Source of the DNA: Polytrichum commune
Taxonomy: Eukaryota > Streptophyta > Polytrichopsida > Polytrichales > Polytrichaceae
Length of the DNA stretch: 64,000 bases
Reading direction: 5' to 3'
Assembly (NCBI GenBank): GCA_950295325.1
Contig: OX485805.1
Coordinates: forward strand, 39,047,501-39,111,500
Positions 10,216 to 21,754 of the stretch are shown here, piece after piece. The notes beneath the pieces were generated by a model, which saw only the letters and a program-made list of their open reading frames with translations, searched no databases and was not told the origin of the DNA. The position numbers and the translations under genes are program-made. Position 1 is the stretch's first letter. Every line of letters begins with the position of its first letter.

Positions 10216-11885
10216 TAACGAATATAGTGTTATATATAAAATGAGCACTTGAAATCTGAACCTAGAGCCGAGGCTTCAAATTGGTTGATTCTGACCTGAA
10301 ATGTGGCCAACTAGACTTATATAAAGTGAGCACATTAAATCTGAACCTAGAGCCGAGGCCTCTAATTGTTTGATTCTAACCTGAAATGTGGCCAACTAGA
10401 CATATATAAAATGAGCACTTGAAATCTGAACCTAGAGCCGAGGCTTCAAATTGGTTGATTCTGACCTGAAATGTGGCCAACTAGACTTATATAAAGTGAG
10501 CACCCGATATATGAGCTTAGAGCTGAGGCTTCCAATTGTTAGATTATAACCTGAAATGAGGCTAACTACATATATATAAAGTGAGCTTCTGTAATTTGAA
10601 GCTTGAAGCCGAGGCTTCAAAATGTGACCCTCTTGACCTCAAAATGAAGGTTTCGGTCCCGAAACCCATATATTGGATAGCCACATAATGTGAGAACCTC
10701 ATATCTAAGCCTATAGGCCACTTTCAAAGACTTAGATTCTAACCTGAAATGAGGCCAATTAAAACAACATAGAGTGAGAACATGAAATCTTAGCCTATAG
10801 CCAACCTTCAAATTCTAGATTCTAACCTGAAATAAGGCCAACTAAAACAACGTAAAGTGAGCACCTTAAATCTGAACCTAGAGCCGAGGCCTCTAATTGT
10901 TAGATTCTAACCTGAAATGAGGCCAACTATACATGTATAAAGCGAGAACCTGAAATCTCAAAGTAGAGCCGAGGCTTCAAAGTGTTATATTCTAACCTGA
11001 AATGAGGCCAACTAGAACAACATAAAGTGAGAGCACTTGAAATCTGAACCTAGAGCCTTGGCTTCAAAGCTTTAGATTATAACCTGAAATGAGGCCAACT
11101 AGATATATATAAAGTAAGCACCTGTAATTTGAACCTTGAAGCCGAGGCTTCAAGGTGTGACCCTCTAGACCTCAAAAGGAAGGTTTCGGTCCCGAAACCC
11201 ATATATTGGACACCCACATAAAGTGAGAACCTGATATCTAAGCCTATAGGCCACTTTCAAAGACTTAGATTCTAACCTGAAATGAGGCCAACTAAAACAA
11301 CATAAAGTGAGCACCTTTAATCTGAACCTAGAGCCGAGGCCTCTAATTGTTAGATTCTAACCTGAAATGAGGTTAACTAGATATATATATAAAGTGAGCA
11401 CCTTTAATTTGAACCTTGAAGCCGAGGCTTCAGGGTGTGACCCTCTTGACCTGAAAATGAAGGATTCGGTCCCGAAACCCATATATTGGACAGCCACATA
11501 ATGTGAGAACTTGAAATCTAAACCGAAAGCCACTTTCAAAGAGTTAGATTCTAACCTGAAATGAGGCCAGCTAAAATAACATAAAGTGAGCACCCGAAAT
11601 ATGAATTTAGAGTCGAGGCTTCATATTGTTAGATTCTAACCTGAAATGAGGCCATGTAGACATATATAAAGTGAGCACTTGAAATATGAATTTAGAGCCG
11701 AGGCTTCATATTGTTAGATTCTAACCTGGAATGAGGCCACGTAGACATATATAAAGTGAGCACTTCAAATATGAATTAAGAGCCGAGGCTTCATATTGTT
11801 AGATTCTGACCTGAAATGAGGCCACGTAGACATATATAAAGTGAGCACTTGAAATCTGAACTTAGAGCCGAGGCTTCAAAGTGTT
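10216..11885. repeat. Tandem array, 85-bp unit with higher-order inserts
   Basis: About 19-20 diverged units, each containing TATATAAAGTGAGCACYTGA, CCTAGAGCCGAGGCTTC and CTAACCTGAAATGAGGCCAA. Three times (about 10575-10760, 11115-11300 and 11400-11580) a longer variant carries an insert with the near-palindrome GGTTTCGGTCCCGAAACC followed by CATATATTGGA. That recurrence is a higher-order repeat. Open frames in it are chance. Confidence 0.85.
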
Positions 11886-12216
11886 GATATGAATTTGAGC
11901 TTGACTGTGGGTTGAGGGAATCTGGTTTGGGGGTTAGGAGTTGATATTTGACTGATTATGATTTGAGTCTAAGGGTGGGTGAGGGAAGAGGGGATTCTGG
12001 TAGGGGGTAGATGTATAAAGTTTTGATTTTTCTAAGACTCTGAAATTGAAATGTAGGACTCGTAAGAGGTCTCTCGGCCCCGACACACTCTGTTTAGGGT
12101 CTAATATGTTAGTGATTTTGATATGAATTTGAGCTTGACTGTGGGTTGAGGGAATCTGGTTAGGGGTTAGGAGTTGATATGTGACTGAATTTGATTTGAG
12201 TCTAAGGGTGGCTGGG
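11884..12216. repeat. Direct repeat of about 100 bp
   Basis: TTGATATGAATTTGAGCTTG to GAGTCTAAGGGTGGCTGGG occurs at about 11884-11985 and again at 12118-12216, separated by 130 unrelated bases. The second copy ends directly before the acceptor of the methylase-like gene. Confidence 0.8.
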
Positions 12217-12233
12217 GGTTGAGCTGGGTGCAG

Positions 12234-13717
12234 CACTCAAAAGACAAAATCCGGCACTACAAGGGTTCTCCGGAGGACCATCCCTGTTTGGACTTGATTC
12301 TTGCAGATATACCAGAAGGTCTTCCTGTTCTTGGCATATCAGACCCACCGTCGTCCATTCCCGCTTGGAATCAAGAATCGAAAGAGTGGTTACAACCACT
12401 CTTTGACTTTGCCGACGAACATCTGCACGACGACGGGGCAATTATTTTGTTTCACCCTTTTCGCATGAGTACGAAGTCCAATATTCTTGGATATTGCAAA
12501 TCGTATGGTTTTGCAATTCGGAAAGAGTGGTGGGGAATGAACCACCTTCATCTCACATCCCCATTAAATCCAGCATCAACTGTAAGATAAACCTTATGTC
12601 TTCTTGCTGATCACCGCATTCAGTTTCAATTTAATCCTTGAGGTAGTTCTGAGTATAGACCCACCTAAGTATTATACTCATGCAGTTGTGTTGTTTACTT
12701 TGTAAACTAATGTTGTTCTTTATGTCTGGTACATTGTAGACCATGAGGTTCGGTATTTCATTGGCGGTCAGGAGCGTGCCGGGGTCACCTGCATCGAAGT
12801 TTTCATTTCGCCTTGTCCCTGCATTGGATCCTTATGGGGTGGATGTTGCACGGGATGATATTCTCCAGAACTTGGTCTCTCGTGAGGACCAGCTAACTAA
12901 TGGATCCACACCATGGCGAGGGCCTCGTGAAAAATCCGTGCTTCTAATGCAAATGCTAATTGAAGCATGTAGCTCCCCATGGGATATTATTCTAGACTGC
13001 ACGGCAGCGACCGGTATGTCTTTGTAATCTTCCATTTCAGTTGGTTAATCGTTAATATTGTTTTGTTCTACAAAATTCATAGTTATTTTTGTACTAAGTT
13101 TTTTCCAACTTCTTTATTTGCAGGATCTTCCATTCATGCATGCCGCAATTTGCACCGTCACATTGTGGCATTAGAGGCTGATGTTGATATTTTTGAGGCC
13201 TTACTTGCTCCATTGATTATCTTTAGAGCAGCCTCTGAAGTCACTCTTGAAGACCGTGTCACCAGTTTAGAGGATCCTGAGGGTGAAGATATCCCCGTAG
13301 AGAGGATTGTGAAAAGATCTCGGTTTACTAAGTGAGTAAGGTCCACAAATTCTCTTACCTGTGTTATGTTTTTTGCTGTCATTTCTTATAAAGTTGAGTT
13401 ATGAACATGGTACCATTGGCATTTGCAGATGCGATAAATTGGGCTATCCTATTCACCGGCCTTTTTTTTGTGACCCTAAATTCTATCCCAGCCCTCCAAA
13501 GTCTTGGCAACTTCCTACATATGCAAATGATATTGCTAATCAACTAGCTGGAGGTTCTTATCAGACTTTTACATCTAAATATCGTCCGGGAAGAATTTTA
13601 GAGTTTTTGGATATAGAAGCTTTAGAATCTGATGGTCAGGCCTCCTCTGATGCAGATATTACTGATTCTAGAATGTCTTCATCATCGGGTGATCACAGTG
13701 ATTCGGATCTGATGTAA
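12234..13717 (+). CDS. Second DNA-methylase-like gene, four exons, degenerate catalytic motifs
   Basis: Exons: 12234-12581, 12740-13013, 13124-13331 and 13429-13717 (TAA). Donors are GTAAGA, GTATGT and GTGAGT; acceptors are ATTGTAG, ATTTGCAG and ATTTGCAG. The splices are supported by protein continuity (ACTGC...ACCG|GATCT gives DCTAATGSSIHACRN; ACTAA|ATGC gives TKCDK). The order matches a beta-class N4/N6 amino-methyltransferase: a motif IV region (LDLILADIPEG), WLQPLFDFADEHLHDDGAII, then REKSVLLMQMLIEACSSP and motif I (DIILDCTAATG). DPPY is replaced by DIPE and the second Gly of FxGxG is absent, so methyl transfer is doubtful. The C-terminal part (about 95 residues) holds a Ser/Asp-rich tail and no known domain. 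The first exon begins at an acceptor, so a start exon is missing or lies in the repeats upstream. It may be a relative of the gene at 5304-8750. Confidence 0.6.
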
Positions 13718-14514
13718 TAGCTTCATGTGAATGTCTGTGTACTATCTAATATACCGTTTTTTCTTCCGTTGGTTTTTCAGTTTGTGCACTCATTCCGCAT
13801 GGAATTCATTGTATGTGTATCACTTTCGGAGTTTTTGGGATTGCATATATGAAATTGCATATTTAAGTTAACTTTTGACTTCGTTTTTTTTTATATTGTT
13901 CAAAATATTTTCTAACACCACTTGGTTACTTGTTAATGTTTGAGTGTTTGGATTTATAAAGTGTGGTGTGGTTTTTAATATTCCAATTGTCTTGTTGAAT
14001 GCATCTTGTCGTTGTTCTCAAATAACACTACACTTTTGTGGTCGTCAACTAGTAGACAATCTAAAGACAAGTAGCCAAACCAAATACACCTAACATTTTG
14101 ATTTCTCAAGCATATCCTACCCACAAGAAAGAGGCCTCGGATCCGAGGCCTTTTTCCAAACCTCCTCCTCATGCTAGAACATACAAGAAATGGCCAAATG
14201 CAAAAACAAATAGCCAACTCAAATATACATAACATTTTGATTTTCAAGCATAAGCTACCCACAACTAAGAGGCCTCGGATCCGAGGCCTCTTCCCATAGG
14301 TCCACCATCTTCTCAACCACACTGAATTTTCCCACGGCCATAGGGACTTGTTGGTAATTTTAAGAAACTTTTGGTCCTAAAAATTAGGCACTCCATAAAT
14401 ATCGGCCTCATAATTCCAAAATTAAACTTCAAATATGTCCTAAATCCACGGTCATAGGGGTCCTAACTTTAGTTAAATGGAGTTTTAAATTTTGATTTTC
14501 TGCTCACGAGATCT
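13718..14514. repeat. Downstream spacer with a duplicated segment holding a 20-base perfect palindrome
   Basis: After the gene's stop the sequence is AT-rich. A segment of about 140 bp occurs twice (about 14070-14190 and 14205-14310), each time with CTAACATTTTGATTT-like sequence and the perfect palindrome AGGCCTCGGATCCGAGGCCT (about 14131 and 14268). No gene is seen. Confidence 0.65.
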
Positions 14515-14555
14515 GCTCACCGCTCACCGCTCACCGCTCACCGCTCACCGCTCAC
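14515..14555. repeat. Tandem 7-base repeat (CTCACCG)n
   Basis: At least five perfect units of CTCACCG lie directly at the point where the decayed family B integrase sequence stops. A loosely similar run (GAGCGGTGAGTAGTGAGCAG) is at about 46078. Confidence 0.8.
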
Positions 14556-16729
14556 ATCGTAGCATTCCTGTGCGGTCTCCAACGCGGTGGCGGTTCCCAC
14601 AATCGGCACCATGTGTGCCAACTTGGCAAACCGCTCTACCATCAACAAGATGGCATCATACCCATGTGACTCCAGCAAACTTGTGATCAAGTCCATGCAC
14701 ATACTATGCCATGGCGCCGACGGGATAGGCAACGGTTGCAAGAAACCGCCTTACTTTTGGTAAGAGGCTCGGTTCACTTGGCACTTTATTCATGCCTTCA
14801 CAAAGTGGGTTATATCCTACTTTATGCACCGCCAATGGTATCTCTTTGACACCATTCTATGGTGGTTTTCTTTTTCTCCTCTATGGCCGGCAATAGGACT
14901 ATCATATTCCTCCTTCAAAACCGATAGCCTCAACTTGCCTTGTGGCACATACACCCAACTTTGCTTGCACTTGAACAATCCGTCCACCAACTTAACCTCT
15001 TTAAGCACCTTGCTCTTGCAAAGCTCACCTAAAAGCTTTTGTGCTTTGGGGTAGTTAATTTACCCCTCCCGTATCTTGCATCACAAGTTTCCTTCGCCGG
15101 CACACATTAGCCACAAGGTTTGGATGGTTCTCATTGCTTGGACTCTTCCGGTCTACTTCGCGCATCCGGCACCACATTTCCACGGTCCGGTTTGTGGATC
15201 AAATCCACTTACATAAACGCCAAACTATCATGCCACCGCAATGACTTGGCGCTCACTTGCGCTTGTATTTCAAAATTCTTTTGGGGCACATTGTCCATGT
15301 AGACCTTTGCTTTGTGCGACCCCAAATAGTGTCGCCACATCTTCAAGCAATGCACTACGACAAAGAAGTTTTTTGTCATGAGTTGGTAGTGTTCTTTGAC
15401 AACCATCGAGCTTCATGCTTCCATATGCAATGGCCATCCATCTTACACATAATCCACCTGGTCCATTGGCAAAGTTACTCACCCCCGTATGCACCTAAAA
15501 AGGTTTGTCAAGCTCCGCGAACTTGAGCACAAGCGGCGAAGAGACTTTGGTCTTAAGCTCCCCAAAGACTTGTGACAAACATCATCGCACTCTTGGGATA
15601 GCTATTTCTTCCACAAGTCGGACAAGGTGGGACAACCATCGAGCTTCATGCTCTCATATGTAATGGCCATCCATCTTGCATCAACATCCGCCAATGGTAA
15701 TGTCAGGCGCCCCCGTATACACCTCAAAAATTTTATCAAACTCCGCGAAGTTGAGCACGGGCGGCGAAGAGAACTTGCTCTTAAGCTCCCCAAAGACTTG
15801 GTAGCAAGGTTCATCCCACTCTTGGGATAGCCATTTCTTGCACAAGTTGGACAAGGTCAAACAACCATCGAGCTTCATACTCTTATATGCAATGGCCATC
15901 CATTTTGCCTTAACATCTGCCAATGATAAAGTCAGTCACCCCTGTATGTACCTCAAAGGTTTGTCAACTCCACGAACTTGAGCACGGGCGGCGAAGAGAA
16001 CTTGGTTTTAAGCTTCCCAAAGGCTTTGTACCAAGGTTCATCCCACTTTTGGGATAACCATTTCTTGCACAAACCGGACAAGGTTTGACAACCATGGAGC
16101 TTAATGCTCCCATAAGCAATGGTCATCCATCTTGGATCAACATCCGCCAATGGTAAAGTCCTTCGTCTCCATGTGCACCTCAAAATGCTTATGAAAACCC
16201 AGAAACTTAACCACATCTTGTGAAGGGAACTTGCTCTTGAGCTTCCCAAAGGCTTGGTGACAAGGCTCATCCCACTCTTAGGATAGCCATTTTCCTCAAT
16301 AAGTTGAATAAGATCCTAGCAACCATAAAACAAATCTAAAATGAAGTGGTGGTAGTAGTTGGCTAGGCCAACCAATGACTTAAGACTTTTTTGAGTCAAG
16401 GGTCAATTCTCCTCTTGAATTGCCTTGACATTCTTCATGTTTGTCCACCAACTTCCTTTGTCACCACATGCCTTAAGAACTCAATTTCTTCTTGAGCAAA
16501 GTTGCAATTCACTCCTTGGCGGTAACATTTTGAACAACACATTGGTGAATACATCCTTGTATCTCACCAACATCCCACAAGTATGGTTTGGGGGAGGCCC
16601 ATCTTTCCTAGCCTCCCCATGAGTTCCTTGGAATTGCTCCAATTGAACCACGACCATTATGTTTACTATTTTTCATTTGGTCCATTAAGACCAAATTCAA
16701 CTTAGGTCCTCATACCATAGGAGTCCTTG
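14538..16729 (-). pseudogene. Broken RNase H/integrase region of family B element
   Basis: Pieces in several frames match Ty3 pol in order. RNase H is tandemly repeated at 16300-15500, then comes VVVHCLKMWRHYLGSHKAKV (RNase H end, about 15370-15210), then the integrase zinc-finger side (SPIAGHRGEK, about 14935-14900) and the integrase core start (SMCMDLITSLLESHGYDAI, about 14700-14650). Stops and frameshifts break every domain. The sequence style (PIPSAPW, YDAILLMVERF) is that of chromovirus-like Ty3 elements. Confidence 0.75.
15583..16300 (-). repeat. Four tandem copies of an RNase H segment (about 225-230 bp)
   Basis: Unit starts on the minus strand (AARAAATGGCTATCCCAAGA) lie at about 16290, 16065, 15840 and 15610. 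Each unit reads roughly KKWLSQEWDEPC, SSPPVLKFVE, then VHTG. The Asp normally found in the TDAS motif is absent in every unit (TG or ME instead). The same fourfold array occurs in the other family copy at 60317-61245. Confidence 0.75.
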
Positions 16730-17383
16730 TGTGAGCCCAAAATTGATGCCCACATTGGTTATTAACACTTGTAAAACATTACAAGTGGTGTTTTGGTGAT
16801 TTATGATTATTCACAAAAATATAAAAAGAGTGAAGCTTGAAGAAAACTTAGTTTGAAGCATTAGGCTTTTGTGGAGTGGATTTAAGTAGGAGAAGAACAA
16901 ACCTTGGTAAAGTGTGGTAGGTAGAAAGCCAAGGTTAGTTAAATGTTTGAATTAGGATCTTTGTTGATCATTTGAGGGAGGAAGGCTTAGGAGATAGGAT
17001 AAGAGCCTACAAAGTAGGAGGAAATCTCGAGGGCTTATCGTGAGCCTTGAGGGTGCTCACCCCCTCAAACTCACTATATAATCCCTCATTCTTCCCTCAT
17101 TCTTCCCTCACTCATCATCTCTTTCCTTCGTGCTCCTTGGCACTCCACGTGTTATAAGTGTGGGTGCGTGGGAAGCAAGATAGGAGCACGTGTGTGTGCA
17201 TGGATGTAAGGTTAGGAGCCAAGGCTAGTTGGCCTTGAAGAAGGTTTGACCTCTTGTTAGTAATAGTTGGGCGTGAATGATTTAAAGTTCAATTTATGAC
17301 TTTGTTTGAATACTTGGATTTACATTGATTAGCCTTATACTTATGCGGATGTGCAAAGTCTCTTATTGGAGCATTTAGTTTTG

Positions 17384-17634
17384 TTGGACTTCATATGAAT
17401 TTTTGAGAGCCAAAAAACCGAGACTATGTCCAAACTTCCAAAAACTAGTGAAAAAGTGTAGGTTCAAAGGGAACAGCGTAGAATTGCGACCGTATACTTT
17501 GTGGCAGTAGAAATATTATTGCATATTCATGTAGAGGACTTCATTACCTATCCATGGATACCAAGAACTCATTTTTTGGACTTCATATGAATTTTTGAGA
17601 GCCAAAAAACCGAGACTATGTCCAAACTTCCAAA
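17384..17634. repeat. 59-bp direct repeat pair
   Basis: TTGGACTTCATATGAATTTT through GTCCAAACTTCCAAA occurs at 17384-17442 and 17576-17634, nearly identical, inside the 3.6-kb insertion. Confidence 0.85.
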
Positions 17635-18707
17635 CTTCCAAACTTCGAGATTAAGAAGTGTAAGAAGACATAGTATAGATGTAGAGCCACAACCAAGCAG
17701 GAGATTTTACAAGACGAAAGCACCAGCAGAAGAGGTGCGAGCATCGGGCAAGCAGCGAAGAAGCAGGACTCCGAGGAGGAGCCAGAGGGAAAGAGAAGAG
17801 CGAACAGGGGAGCCAAAGCAACGGACACGGAACCGGGTATCGATGACAGGAGGGAGGTCGGAGCCGGTGAGGACCCGGACTAAGTAAGTACATGCAGAGG
17901 ACCTAACCAGGTAGATGGCCGCGAAAAAGATGGACCGGGAAAGGGGAAGGACCGGGTAGGAGCGGACCTCAAGCCAGCTCCCAAGTGCCACGTGGCGGGC
18001 AGACAAAGGAGGTAGAGCCGGCGGGAACGTACCCGGGAGCCTCCACGAGAATGTTGGGAACGCGGGAACGTATCGGGCACAAGGAGCTTCATCGAGGGAA
18101 CGCCCGAGAACGAGAAGGCATACCGGGAGCGCATGGGAACGCGCCGAGATGGCTCGGGAACGTGGGAGCACACCGGGAAGCCGTCATCAAGCCGGGAACG
18201 CCGTCATCAAGCCGGGAACGGACGAGCAACTAAGTAGGATAGATAGTTAGTTGCTAGTGAACACCTAAGCAAGGGTAGATGAAAGACATGCCTAAAAAGG
18301 GATGAAAGTCCTTTTTAGATGAACATAAACTATTCCCGTTCAATGAATAGTGGCATTCCGGATGAATAAGGCCAATGGATGATAACCGTACCGAGAGGCA
18401 CATCTAGGTTAAGCCAAGAAATCCAACGAATGAACTTCATAAGTACATTTTACATTCGGACATTATAACTGCTGTAAATAGATCCGGGAAGCCTAAAATT
18501 AGACTGTAACCGGATACAGGGATAAAAATAGCCTAAAATGAACATGTGGCATTAAGGGAAGTTAGGCCTAACCGCCACATCCAATTAAACATAGATGTTG
18601 AACACTATATAAGAGGCCAAACTTAAGGCACCTAATACACTTCATTTGAACACGCAAACTCTACATGAGTGTCGGAGCCTCTAGCACTCTCTCAAGCTAG
18701 TACATTT

Positions 18708-19035
18708 AGCCGAGGTTTTCGTGCCCTAACTCGGAGGGCAATCGAGCTAGCATCGCAATTAGCCGAGGCATTCGAGCTCTAACTCAGAGGGCATTGGAAT
18801 ACTAATACGATTAGCCGAGGCATTCGAGCCCTAACTCGGAGGGCATTGGAATATTAATGCGAGTAGCCGAGGCATATTTAAGCCCTAACTCGGAGGGCAT
18901 TGGAGACAATCATGCACGAAGATAGCTAGCCGAGGCAAATACATACCCTAACTCGGAGGGCATTCTAAAGTGTTAAAATATTTAGCCGAGGTTCTCAAAT
19001 CCTAACTCGGAGGATATTAGCACATGTTACTACAC
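18708..19035. repeat. Six tandem units of about 52-62 bp
   Basis: Each unit has TAGCCGAGG, then CCTAACTCGGAGGGCATT with a variable linker. The units lie just downstream of a possible promoter-like stretch (ACTATATAAGAGG, about 18604). They belong to the 16730-20315 insertion. Confidence 0.85.
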
Positions 19036-20700
19036 TAAGGCAAATTGGTCAGAGCTTCGGATTAAGCTTGCTCCGGTAACTAAGACCTTTGACGAAGGAG
19101 AATTTCGAGCCGAAGGACCCGAAGGGAAATAATTACAGAGAGGAGGAAATCTCATTCGGCGGTACACTCGAGTTAATCCCCGACCTCAAGCCGGCCAAGT
19201 AAGATAAATTATTACAGTAAAAGCCCAAGTCACTCATATTTGAGGAAGGTAAGTTGTGGGCTTACCGGCTTACCATCACGTCATACCGGGTATGACTAGA
19301 TACTAAATTATTACGCGGTGCCAAATCCAATTCAAAGGGAATTAGCCTAAGGGGATTTCAAAGCATCTAAGGGGAACACTTGGGGAAATTTAGGCCATGA
19401 GTTTAATACCTCATAAATGAGGGTGATAGTAATCAAACATCTTTAAGTGGAAATCGGTTTACCATATACATTAGAATCAACAAGGATTCTAATCCCTCAA
19501 ATATTCTCAAGTGAATTTGGAATGTTGAAGGACCAAGGATACCATCAGAACAATATAATCAAGGTTAAAGAGGCAAGATGATTCTCAAGATTTTCATAAT
19601 GTTAAAGAATATGTTTTGAACTAGAAACTCTTTATGAAGACATTCTCGGAATATTCTTAGAAAGTAATGAAGATTAGATGCATTCGAACCATGAAAGATA
19701 TTGTTTGCAACATTTAGAGTTTCCCTTGAAACACTTAACCTGGACATTAGGATTTCGGGGAACATAATCTCGAAAACCTAAGGCACTTTCTCCTTGGAGA
19801 TTTATAAAAAGGGATCTTCAAATACAACATTCCGGAATTGAAGAAATAAGATTATCTTGCGAGATCTTTCAAACCATGAAAGATGCAAGAGCGAATAGAT
19901 GATTAAGAACTAAGGAAAGTAGTTTCTTAGAGAGCACTTTAATATTAGATTTCGGGGAACATAAACTTGTAACCTCAGGTCAACGATTCCAAGAGGATTT
20001 CAAAAGCAATAAATTAAAGATCACAAGAATTAGTCAACAAAGAGTTAACGGACACCTTCACAAGTTTTGGAAACTAAGAGAATCTAATTTTGGTGGGAGT
20101 AACTTCCATGTAAACCGGTTAGCAGCGGGTTACACCGTCTAAGTTTGCTGAGGGTTTGAAGGTGACCTCGACAATAGACTTGGCTAAGTTGCGTATATTC
20201 CAACGATAGATTGGAATCATACATTGTGTTACAAAGAGAGAAATCTCTACATGTCATTATAAACTTCTCCATTCGGGCTAGGACGAAATTGAACGATGGA
20301 GGCTTTTTGGTGACACCTTGTCAATTTGTAGTTCAATTCTTTGCCATCATGGCACATCACAAATGTACCGCAAGCTCACCGGCTTGCGCCTCACATCTTT
20401 TATGTGAGTTTCAAAGAAGGTGTCCTCCAAAGTGAGGGCACCTCATCCATTTTACATAGTATAAAATGTCCACAAATTCCAATGTTCCACATTATAACGT
20501 CAAAGACATCTCCATTACCTTATTTCATGGGGTTCATCCTTAGAGACCGCACATTAATGAGCTTGCCCACTATACGCGTCGGCAAGCCCCAACACCTTAT
20601 GAGCTTCGGCTCATCAAGGAGTCTGTTGATTCTTTGTCAATCCATGAGACTTGGCCTCGGTTTAAAGCTACTAGCCTTGGCCACAAAGCCATCGTCCAAC

Positions 20701-20898
20701 ATTCCGTTCTCGGCAACTTGGCTTGGCTTGGTCCACAAACCCAACTTTAAACATTCCGTCCTCGGCAACTTGGCTTGGCTTGGTCCACAAACCCAACTTT
20801 AAATATTCCGTCCGCGGGACAAATTGGTTTGGTGCCACAAAACCAATTTCTAATAGTTTGTCCGCGGAACAAACATGATTTGCCTTGGTAGCACAAAG
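20701..20898. repeat. 52-bp tandem repeat, about four units
   Basis: ATTCCGTYCTCGGCAACTTG starts at 20701, 20753 and, diverged, at 20805 and about 20857. The array lies directly inside the 5' LTR of the minus-strand family B element, where its leader and primer site should be. On the minus strand the LTR end is followed by TGCTACCAAGGC, a decayed initiator-Met primer site at best. Confidence 0.75.
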
Positions 20899-21752
20899 TG
20901 TCGCAACCCTTGCTAGCCCCTGTTGACAATCTTGCCAATTTTCAATTCTAGCAAAGGTTACGACCGCTAACCATTCGCATTCCGCCATGCTAATGGTTAG
21001 CTCCTCCTACCCCGGACCATATTAATCAAAGGAGGGGAACCAACCCTCCTACATTGCTTTCGGGACTCACCCCCTTAATCGGTAACCCATTCCTAGATGT
21101 GGACTTCCATCCATGGAAGTCCAATCCCATGTTGATCATCGCGTTGCCGGAGCAACACTACAACAACCCGAACCATACTAGGCAACTATGGCCTCACATT
21201 GGGCCAATGCCCATGGAGGCCGTGCCGTTCGGCCTCGGGTGGGTGAGGCCACACCACCTCACCCATATAAGCCTCTAGGACTCTACGCGGGGCCCCTACC
21301 CCACCCTCAACCAACCCCTTGTCTCTACCCCAAGAGTTGGGGCCAAGTAGACATTTTCCCTTAGCCGCTGGCCTAGAAGCCCCCAGCAGCTTTAGACCAT
21401 CATAACTTCCTTGTTTGATGTCTGATGCTAACAAGCAACCACACCATCGTCATCTACGCTTCACGTAGATGTTGATGGACTCCTCATTTGCCCCCATTCA
21501 AGCAAGTATTGAGGAAGTTATGCCTGTTTGAACCTTGGCAGTCCCGGGAATCACTCCCAGGCACTGCTGTACCAGGGCAGCGCCCCACTCAAATGGCCAT
21601 AACTCCTAGCTCACACCTCCGATTGAGGTGATCTTGAGCATTCTAGAATCACCACGCCATGAGCTACGCATAGCTCATGGCCTCACCCTCATGCCTCCTA
21701 GTCTCCGTGGGTGGGAGGCGTTCCCAACGCCCGGGGCCCTCACCCACACTAG
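20899..21752 (-). mobile_element. Family B LTR, 5' truncated
   Basis: It matches the solo LTR 23340-24315 in reverse from its GCGACA end (TGTCGCAACC at 20899) up to TGATCCTAGTG. The first roughly 112 bases (TGTCGCGCACC...) are missing. The missing end abuts the family A gag fragment, so a deletion joined the two elements. Confidence 0.8.
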
Positions 21753-21754
21753 GA

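Larger units (their letters stand above)
16730..20315 (+). mobile_element. 3.6-kb LTR-type insertion with TSD CCTTG (solo long LTR or non-autonomous element)
   Basis: The insert begins TGTGAGCCCAAAATTGATG and ends GGCTTTTTGGTGACA. CCTTG at 16725-16729 and 20316-20320 is a 5-bp target duplication, and the host family B sequence resumes across it. The first roughly 600 bases are diverged from the family A LTR (shared stretches around 16900-17280, including the TATA region at 17075-17081). Beyond that the content is its own: a 59-bp direct repeat, a GC-rich block at 17690-18230, six tandem units at 18708-19035, and sequence with no coding resemblance. It has no internal LTR pair, so a solo LTR of an element with a very long LTR is the simplest reading. 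Strand is assigned from the TGTGAG start. Confidence 0.65.
14530..21752 (-). mobile_element. Decayed family B Ty3 element on the minus strand, split by an insertion at 16730-20315
   Basis: Reading on the minus strand there are a 5' LTR (20899-21752), a gag/protease-side remnant (20316-20898), then after the inserted element RNase H and integrase remnants (16729 to about 14538). The family is the same as the element at 46951-61285 and the solo LTR at 23340-24315. The 5' LTR lacks its first roughly 112 bases and meets a family A gag fragment directly. The 3' end stops in the integrase core next to a 7-base repeat, so no 3' LTR remains. Confidence 0.75.

Noticed and set aside
12234..13717. Recent bacterial transfer of a methylase gene
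   Set aside because: The gene has three ordinary introns and plant-like composition. Resemblance to bacterial methylases is at motif level only and does not show transfer.
14515..14555. Telomere-like repeat
   Set aside because: The unit CTCACCG is not the plant telomere unit (CCCTAAA), and the run is only about 40 bases.
17618..18233. Overlapping open frames on both strands in a GC-rich block
   Set aside because: Low-complexity Arg/Ser-rich translations in all frames, inside a transposon insertion with TSDs; no family motif.
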